From contig JBHJHK010000477.1 in the NCBI GenBank assembly GCA_050330975.1, positions 1 to 5,382 on the forward strand: DNA of 5,382 bases, read 5' to 3'. Position 1 is the first letter of the stretch; every line of letters starts with the position of its first letter. The position numbers and the translations under genes were made by a program. Under the pieces are notes generated by a model. It had not been told where the DNA came from, made no database searches, and was given only the letters and a program-made list of their open reading frames with translations. Positions 1 through 3,530 of this stretch are shown one piece after another. The stretch comes from JBHJHK01 sp050330975 (GTDB lineage: Bacteria; Pseudomonadota; Gammaproteobacteria; Competibacterales; Competibacteraceae).

Positions 1-120
1 CCACCCCGGGGCCTAACTAAACCCCGCCAACACCGGCAAACCCGCGGGGGGGTTGTAAATCCTAGTGTTGGGCAACGTCCCCCCCACGGCCCGGGCCCAC
101 ACGGCCGCAATTGCCAAAGC

Positions 121-145
121 CACGGCGGGGGAGGTACCCGCCGTG
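121..145 (-). terminator. GC-rich hairpin, possible transcription terminator of the isc strand
   Basis: A perfect 9-bp inverted repeat (CACGGCGGG at 121-129, CCCGCCGTG at 137-145) flanks a 7-base loop. It lies about 65 bases downstream of the iscA stop. Read on the minus strand it is followed by GGCTTTGGC, so the T-tract is only three bases long. It could be a weak intrinsic terminator or simply a 3'-end stabilising stem. The stem is certain; the function is inferred. Confidence 0.4.
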
Positions 146-171
146 CCCCCTCCTCCCCCCCTGGCTCCCCC
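127..171 (-). other. G-quadruplex-like motif in the iscA 3' untranslated region
   Basis: On the minus (iscA sense) strand four G-tracts follow one another: G5 (171-167), G7 (161-155), G5 (150-146) and G3 (129-127 as CCC-complement within the hairpin arm), read in the direction of iscA transcription with short loops of 4 to about 7 or, for the last, somewhat longer spacing through the hairpin arm. The G7 run can itself supply two tracts, so three runs are enough for a four-tract fold. It begins 38 bases after the iscA stop. Folding is inferred from the pattern only, and the last tract competes with the adjacent hairpin. Confidence 0.35.
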
Positions 172-209
172 AGCGGCGGAAAACACCCCACCCTGAGGCT
201 TCACCCCCG

Positions 210-536
210 TCAAGTGACGCTAAAGCTCTCGCCGCAGCCGCACTCGTCTTTGACGTTGGGGTTGTTGAACTTGAAGATCTGGTTGAGGCCGTCTTTGACA
301 AAGGTCAATTCGGTGCCGTCCAGGATGGGTAGGCTGTTTTGGTGGACCACAATCTTGACCCCATGATCTTCGAACACGACATCTTCGGGGTCGACGTCGT
401 CGGCGAAGTCGATGACGTAGGCGTAGCCGGAGCAACCGGATTTGCGCACACCCAAACGCAATCCCTCGCCCTTGCCGCGGTCGGCGAGATAGTTTTTCAC
501 CCGCTCGGCGGCGGCTTGAGATAGGGTAATAGCCAT
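210..536 (-). CDS. iscA: Iron-sulfur cluster assembly protein IscA (A-type carrier)
   Basis: IscA is a small cytoplasmic A-type carrier that binds Fe or an Fe-S cluster and hands it to target apoproteins. The 108-residue product has the length of E. coli IscA (107) and matches it closely from the first residues (MAITLS) to the end. The three conserved cysteines are at Cys35 in GCSGYAY and Cys99/Cys101 in ECGCGESF, the same numbering as E. coli. The KDECGCGESF ending and the RGKGEGLRLGVRKSGCSG segment favour IscA over ErpA or SufA. I start at the ATG at 534-536 because homology begins there and GAGGA sits 7 bases upstream; an in-frame GTG at 611 would add 25 unrelated residues. It lies 87 bases downstream of the IscU-like gene on the same strand. 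No hscB, hscA or fdx follows within the next 209 bases, unlike the usual isc operon. Confidence 0.95.
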   Translation of the reverse strand: MAITLSQAAAERVKNYLADRGKGEGLRLGVRKSGCSGYAYVIDFADDVDPEDVVFEDHGVKIVVHQNSLPILDGTELTFVKDGLNQIFKFNNPNVKDECGCGESFSVT

Positions 537-543
537 GGCAGGG

Positions 544-548
544 TCCTC
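544..548 (-). promoter_or_regulatory. Ribosome binding site of iscA
   Basis: The minus strand reads GAGGA here, 7 bases before the ATG at 536. This supports the short IscA start over the in-frame GTG at 611. Confidence 0.7.
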
Positions 549-590
549 GTCACAGTACAGTAGTTGTGGTGCTATGGTCGGAATGGAGCG

Positions 591-609
591 GCGCGATGAC
601 TCATCGCGC
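591..609. repeat. Perfect 19-base odd-centred palindrome between the IscU-like gene and iscA
   Basis: GCGCGATGA (591-599) and TCATCGCGC (601-609) are exact reverse complements around the single base C600. As RNA this folds to an 8-bp stem with a 3-base loop; 3 more pairs (586-588 with 612-614) are possible beyond a small internal loop. As DNA it has the two-fold symmetry of a dimeric regulator's operator. It lies 54 bases upstream of the iscA ATG. No T-tract follows on either strand, so it is not a standard intrinsic terminator. Confidence 0.6.
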
Positions 610-626
610 ACCTCACGCGCACCTCA
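605..626. repeat. Two tandem 11-bp direct repeats over the IscU-like stop codon
   Basis: CGCGCACCTCA occurs twice back to back, at 605-615 and 616-626, without a mismatch. Read on the minus strand each unit begins TGAGGTG; the TGA of the unit at 616-626 is the stop codon of the IscU-like gene. The 605-609 end overlaps the right arm of the neighbouring palindrome. It looks like a local tandem duplication. Confidence 0.7.
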
Positions 627-1019
627 AGGGAGGAACGCGGCGCTGGCCTTGCGGCGGCAGTCCTCGGCGGCGCGCCGAGCGGCCTCCACCGCCAGCACCG
701 CGGCGTGGATTTTGAGGGGCGGCAACCCCAGGGCATCGGCCACCTGGCCATCACGCAGGGCCGCTACGGCGTCGAGGGAGCGACCGACGACCCATTGACA
801 CACCCAGGACCCAGCGGCGATCACCGGCGCATCGCCGTGGGCCTTGAAACGCGCGTCCACCACCTCGTGACACCGGACTTGCAATTGCAAACGCACCACG
901 TCTAAGCTGCGCTCGGCTCGAGCCCAGCCGGTGCCCACATCAAAGGACCCTTCGTCGAGGCGACCCACTCGGTGGGGATGGTGGAAATGGTGGCAAAGGG
1001 CGGTGCTGTCAAGAGTCAT
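624..1019 (-). CDS. IscU/NifU-N-like scaffold paralogue lacking all three cluster-ligand cysteines
   Basis: IscU is the scaffold on which IscS-derived sulfur and iron are built into a [2Fe-2S] cluster. This 131-residue protein (E. coli IscU has 128) aligns end to end: HHFHHPHRVG near the N-terminus matches the family's DHYENPRNVG, VVDARFKAHG matches IIEDARFKTYG, and LGLPPLKIH matches LELPPVKIH. The three ligand cysteines are gone: the Cys37 position is Ser38, Cys63 is Asp63 and Cys106 is Ala106. Retained are Asp40 (IscU Asp39), His105, Lys103 and the LPPLK motif at 99-103, which in IscU is the HscA recognition site. Other cysteines (9, 50, 74, 120) lie off the ligand positions. The frame is intact. 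I start at the ATG at 1017-1019 because homology begins there, although its ribosome site is weak; an ATG at 1067 would add 16 residues. It lies between trmJ and iscA, where iscU is expected, but iscR and iscS are absent. Fold assignment is firm; function is unknown, since canonical scaffold chemistry looks impossible. Confidence 0.85.
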   Translation of the reverse strand: MTLDSTALCHHFHHPHRVGRLDEGSFDVGTGWARAERSLDVVRLQLQVRCHEVVDARFKAHGDAPVIAAGSWVCQWVVGRSLDAVAALRDGQVADALGLPPLKIHAAVLAVEAARRAAEDCRRKASAAFLP

Positions 1020-1065
1020 GGGTCGGCCGTCGCCAGCGCCTCGGGATGTCTTGGCTCGAGATGCC

Positions 1066-1071
1066 ATTCTA
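1066..1071 (-). promoter_or_regulatory. Candidate -10 box for the IscU-like/iscA pair
   Basis: The minus strand reads TAGAAT, five of six bases of TATAAT, inside a segment (1064-1120) with 21 G/C of 57 by my count, far below its surroundings. No good -35 lies 16-18 bases upstream (TCTTTT at 17), so an activator-dependent promoter or a chance match are both possible. A transcript from it would start near 1059, giving about 40 bases of leader and favouring the ATG at 1019 over the ATG at 1067. Confidence 0.25.
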
Positions 1072-1105
1072 ACGACTAAATTGAGGGAAAAAGACCGAAT
1101 TTTCA

Positions 1106-1124
1106 ACGATCTTTTCCAGATCGT
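1106..1124. other. 7-bp stem-loop at the trmJ stop codon
   Basis: ACGATCT (1106-1112) and AGATCGT (1118-1124) are perfect complements around a 5-base loop. The stem overlaps the trmJ TGA by one base. Read on the minus strand it is followed by TGAAAATTCGG and then a T5 run about 13 bases on, which is too far for a textbook intrinsic terminator. It may attenuate trmJ readthrough or protect the trmJ 3' end. Confidence 0.4.
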
Positions 1125-1957
1125 CACCGGTCTTCATCGAACCTGTCTACGATCTTATCCACAGCGGTTAAAATCCCCCGTAGGATATTGACCTCCAGCG
1201 AGGTCAGGCCGGTGCGGTGGAAAAGCCGCCGCAATCGCCGCATGAGTTGACGGGGATTGGCGGGGTCGAGGAAATCGATGGCCACCAACACCTGGCGGCC
1301 ATGGTGGTAGAGCCGCTCCAGCTCGGCCGCGGTGGCCGGTACCTCCCCTGGACCCTCGGTGCCCGCGGCAAAGTCGGCGGCCGCCCGCCACAATTCATAG
1401 GCTATGATCTGCACCGCCGCCGCCAAATTGAGGGAGCGATACCCCGGGGCGGTGGGAATGTGGACCAGGCGCTGGCAATGGTCCAGCTCGGCGTTGGTGA
1501 GCCCCGAACGCTCCCGGCCGAACAACAGCGCCACGGGGCGATTGGCCGCCGCCGCCACGGCCAACTGGGCGGCATCCCGTGGCTCACAGGCCTGGCTTGC
1601 CAGCTGGCGGGGACGAGCCGTGGTGCCCAACACCAAACCGCAGTCGGCGATGGCCTCGTCGAGGGAACTCACCACCCGGGCCCGGTGTAAGACGTCGTCG
1701 GCCCCAGACGCCATGGCCGTGGCCTCGGCGCAGGGAAACGGCGCCTCGGGAGCCACTAGCCAAAGCTCGGTGAGCCCCATGGTCTTCATGGCCCGCGCCG
1801 CTGCACCGATGTTCCCCGGGTGGGAGGTGGCCACCAATACCACCCGCACCCCGACAATTTCCGCACCATCGGCCTTGAGAACGGCCCGAGGTTCGGCCCG
1901 CCCCTGGGCTGCGGCTGGCGTCGCAGCCCCAGCGTCGCTATCCAGCCCTTTTCCCAT
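1124..1957 (-). CDS. trmJ: tRNA (cytidine/uridine-2'-O-)-methyltransferase TrmJ
   Basis: TrmJ is a SpoU-class (SPOUT) enzyme that uses S-adenosylmethionine to 2'-O-methylate position 32 in the tRNA anticodon loop. All three SpoU motifs are present: NIGAAARAMKTMGL (residues 49-62, with the motif Asn and Arg), LLFGRERSGLTN (144-155) and YRSLNLAAAVQ (173-183). The C-terminal part keeps LMRRLRRLF and LNILRGIL, typical of TrmJ (E. coli ending MNKLRRLF...LNILRGIL). The 277-residue product is longer than E. coli TrmJ because of about 35 N-terminal residues without homology. The ATG at 1955-1957 has AGGGGGG ten bases upstream; a TTG lies directly before it. The extension has only 21 of 35 codons ending in G/C, so a start at the GTG at 1847-1849, where homology begins, is a real alternative. 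It diverges from suhB and precedes the isc-type genes, as in E. coli. Confidence 0.95.
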   Translation of the reverse strand: MGKGLDSDAGAATPAAAQGRAEPRAVLKADGAEIVGVRVVLVATSHPGNIGAAARAMKTMGLTELWLVAPEAPFPCAEATAMASGADDVLHRARVVSSLDEAIADCGLVLGTTARPRQLASQACEPRDAAQLAVAAAANRPVALLFGRERSGLTNAELDHCQRLVHIPTAPGYRSLNLAAAVQIIAYELWRAAADFAAGTEGPGEVPATAAELERLYHHGRQVLVAIDFLDPANPRQLMRRLRRLFHRTGLTSLEVNILRGILTAVDKIVDRFDEDR

Positions 1958-1967
1958 CAACGATTCG

Positions 1968-1974
1968 CCCCCCT
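1968..1974 (-). promoter_or_regulatory. Possible ribosome binding site for the long trmJ start
   Basis: The minus strand reads AGGGGGG, ten bases before the ATG at 1957 and seven before the adjacent TTG at 1960. It is the main argument for the long trmJ form and is not a strict Shine-Dalgarno match. Confidence 0.35.
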
Positions 1975-1983
1975 ATCGATCCC

Positions 1984-2808
1984 ATGCACCCAACTGCCAC
2001 CATCGCCAAGCGCGCCGCCCTGGGCGCCGGGCGCATCATTTTGCGCTATTACGACCGCCTCGACCAAGTCCAAGTGAGCGCCAAGGGCAAGAGCGACCTG
2101 GTGCGCGATCTGGACCTCCAGGCCGAACAGGAGATCATCCACACCATCCGCCGCGCCTACCCCGACCACGCCATCGTCGCCGAGGAATCCAGCCCCACGG
2201 GCGCCCCTGGTCGCGGCGCCAACAGCGAAGACCAATGGATCATCGACCCCCTCGACGGCACCACCAACTACCTCCATCGCTTTCCCCAGTTCGCCGTCTC
2301 CATCGCCTTTAAAAGCCGGGGTCGGCTGGAGATGGGGCTGGTTTACGATCCCTTGCGCCAGGAGTTGTTCCTCGCCTCCCGGGGTCGGGGGGCGTTGCTC
2401 AACGACCGGCGCATCCGAGTCAGCAACCCCGTCGGTGTGGACACCGCCTTGGTGGGCACCGGCTTCCCCGCCCGCTGTCCGGAACACTTGCCCGCCTACT
2501 TGGCCATGTTCGCCGCCGTCCTCGATCAGTGCAGCGAGATCCGCCGGGCCGGATCGGCCGCCCTGGATTTGGCCTTTGTAGCCGCCGGGCGACTCGACGG
2601 CTTTTGGGAGATCGGCCTCAAGCCCTGGGACATCGCCGCCGGTGTGTTACTGATCCAAGAAGCCGGGGGGATGGTGGGGGACTTCCAGGGCCAGCACGCC
2701 TATTTTCAGTCGGGCCACCTGGTGGCCGGGGGGGCCAAGGTCTACCGGGCGCTGCTCCAGGCCATCGCCCCCCACCTCACCCCGGCGTTGGGAGGGGGGC
2801 TACAGTGA
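1984..2808 (+). CDS. suhB: Inositol-1-monophosphatase family protein SuhB
   Basis: SuhB hydrolyses inositol-1-phosphate in a Mg2+-dependent reaction; in E. coli it is also a Nus factor acting with NusA/NusG on ribosomal RNA transcription. The 274-residue product matches E. coli SuhB (267) throughout. The metal-binding residues are in place: Glu67 in AEES, Asp88 and Asp91 in IDPLDGTTNY (87-96), and Asp216 in PWDIAAG (214-220). RRAGSAALDLAFVAAGRLDG (187-206) is also family-typical. The ATG at 1984 is chosen because the protein begins MHPTATIAKRAA like E. coli MHPMLNIAVRAA; there is no clear Shine-Dalgarno sequence. Only 26 bases separate it from the trmJ ATG at 1957 on the other strand, so its promoter must lie partly inside trmJ or trmJ must start later. 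Whether this copy keeps the Nus role cannot be read from the sequence. Confidence 0.95.
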   Translation: MHPTATIAKRAALGAGRIILRYYDRLDQVQVSAKGKSDLVRDLDLQAEQEIIHTIRRAYPDHAIVAEESSPTGAPGRGANSEDQWIIDPLDGTTNYLHRFPQFAVSIAFKSRGRLEMGLVYDPLRQELFLASRGRGALLNDRRIRVSNPVGVDTALVGTGFPARCPEHLPAYLAMFAAVLDQCSEIRRAGSAALDLAFVAAGRLDGFWEIGLKPWDIAAGVLLIQEAGGMVGDFQGQHAYFQSGHLVAGGAKVYRALLQAIAPHLTPALGGGLQ

Positions 2809-2871
2809 TGCTTCGGCAGGCAGACACCAACGGCCAAGAGTGCGAGAATAACGCCGCAATGGTCATCGTTT

Positions 2872-2877
2872 TGTAAT
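2872..2877 (+). promoter_or_regulatory. Candidate -10 box upstream of arsC
   Basis: TGTAAT, five of six bases of TATAAT, lies in an AT-rich stretch (CATCGTTTTGTAATGG) between suhB and arsC. No good -35 is seen 17 bases upstream (TAACGC). The predicted start near 2884 would fall at the base of the hairpin at 2882-2935, giving about 92 bases of leader before the arsC GTG. Confidence 0.25.
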
Positions 2878-2881
2878 GGTA

Positions 2882-2935
2882 CCGCGGGTCGGTCTGGGCT
2901 ACGAGGCAAATTGCGCGCCCAGTTCGACCCTGCGG
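2882..2935 (+). other. Long imperfect stem-loop in the suhB-arsC intergenic region
   Basis: Four base pairs (2882-2885 with 2932-2935), a bulged T2931, six pairs (2886-2891 with 2925-2930), a G-U wobble, one T-T mismatch and six more pairs (2894-2899 with 2917-2922) form a 54-base hairpin. The 17-base loop holds GCAAATTGC, which can itself pair. No T-tract follows on either strand, so it is not a standard intrinsic terminator. It ends 40 bases before the arsC start and could be a structured leader, an mRNA end-protecting stem, or a dispersed repeat. No known riboswitch is recognised. Confidence 0.5.
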
Positions 2936-2962
2936 TGGTGGCATCCCCGATCTCCAACGACC

Positions 2963-2967
2963 AGAGG
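2963..2967 (+). promoter_or_regulatory. Ribosome binding site of arsC, supporting a GTG start
   Basis: AGAGG ends 8 bases before the GTG at 2976. The in-frame ATG at 2991 has no comparable site, so the GTG is preferred. Confidence 0.65.
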
Positions 2968-2975
2968 ATGAAATC

Positions 2976-3500
2976 GTGGCAGACGATACAATGTACAGCG
3001 TGTTGTTTCTGTGTACGGGCAACTCAGCCCGCAGCATCATGGCCGAGGCGTTGATGAACTTCCACGGCCGCGGGCGGTTTCGCGCCTTTAGCGCCGGCAG
3101 CCATCCCAAGGGGGAAATCCATCCCCTGACGTTGGAGATTCTCAGCCGCAACAACCTCCCCACGGCCGAGCTGCGCAGCAAGTCCTGGGAGGAGTTTGCG
3201 GCGGGGCAAGAGGGGGTAACCAACCTGGACTTCGTGTTTACCGTCTGCGACCAAGCCGCCGCCGAGACCTGCCCCGTTTGGCCCGGCCAGCCCATGAGCG
3301 CCCACTGGGGGGTACCCGACCCCGCGGCGGTGGAGGGCAGCGAGATCGAACGCGTCCAGGCCTTTCGCATCGCCTTCCACATGTTGGATAACCGCATCAA
3401 GATCTTCACCAGCCTGCCCCTGAAGTCCCTGGGCAAAATCAAACTCCAGGAACGCTTGGATCAGATCGGCACCAGCGGTCGGGAACCGGCGGCCAATTAG
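2976..3500 (+). CDS. arsC: Arsenate reductase ArsC, thioredoxin-type (low-molecular-weight phosphatase fold)
   Basis: Thioredoxin-type ArsC reduces arsenate to arsenite in the cytoplasm using a relay of three cysteines that is reset by thioredoxin. The 174-residue product has the phosphatase-like loop CTGNSARS at 13-20 (Cys13, Arg19), two further cysteines at 91 and 99 (TVCDQAAAETCP), and a downstream PDP with Asp115, where the family has its general acid. The spacing of the two resolving cysteines is one residue longer than Cys82/Cys89 of Staphylococcus aureus ArsC, as I recall it. The TVCD...CPVWPGQPM..HWG.PDPA block is typical of proteins annotated ArsC in proteobacteria. The start is a GTG backed by AGAGG; an ATG five codons on is the alternative. 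No arsR, arsB or acr3 is in view. It follows suhB by 167 bases and converges on the molybdoenzyme gene with 30 bases between stops. A protein tyrosine phosphatase role is less likely given the three cysteines. Confidence 0.85.
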   Translation: MADDTMYSVLFLCTGNSARSIMAEALMNFHGRGRFRAFSAGSHPKGEIHPLTLEILSRNNLPTAELRSKSWEEFAAGQEGVTNLDFVFTVCDQAAAETCPVWPGQPMSAHWGVPDPAAVEGSEIERVQAFRIAFHMLDNRIKIFTSLPLKSLGKIKLQERLDQIGTSGREPAAN

Positions 3501-3530
3501 GCCGAAGGGTCCCCAGAGCCCACCCTCGCC

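Larger units (their letters stand above)
1..209. other. Non-coding, homopolymer-rich region downstream of iscA
   Basis: I see no convincing gene in these 209 bases. An open frame on the minus strand can be drawn from a TTG overlapping the iscA stop down to about position 13, but its translation is Gly/Ala-rich low-complexity sequence with no recognisable motif. The region carries several G or C runs: G7 at 46-52, C7 at 79-85 and C7 at 155-161. It also holds a GC-rich hairpin at 121-145 and a pure pyrimidine run at 146-162. No tRNA or other RNA gene is recognisable. The next gene of any isc operon (hscB, hscA, fdx) does not begin in this stretch. Confidence 0.6.

Noticed and set aside
13..213. 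66-codon minus-strand ORF directly after iscA
   Set aside because: It begins at a TTG overlapping the iscA stop, is Gly/Ala low-complexity and has no motif; it is best explained by GC-rich DNA with few stops.
537..611. 25-residue N-terminal extension of IscA from a GTG at 611
   Set aside because: The extension has no counterpart in IscA and covers the palindrome; the ATG at 536 has GAGGA 7 bases upstream and matches the E. coli start.
1070..1095. IscR type 1 binding site
   Set aside because: CGACTAAATT fits one half of the consensus, but the opposite half (AGTC and flank) is absent.
1404..2312. 302-codon plus-strand ORF across trmJ and into suhB
   Set aside because: It is antisense to trmJ and then out of frame with suhB; its translation is Ser/Arg/Pro-rich with no domain, while both overlapped genes have full family motifs.
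3490..3530. Bidirectional terminator between arsC and the molybdoenzyme gene
   Set aside because: Only 5-bp stems are present (CGGCC/GGCCG at 3490-3504 and AGGGT/ACCCT at 3506-3526), and neither is followed by a T-tract on either strand.
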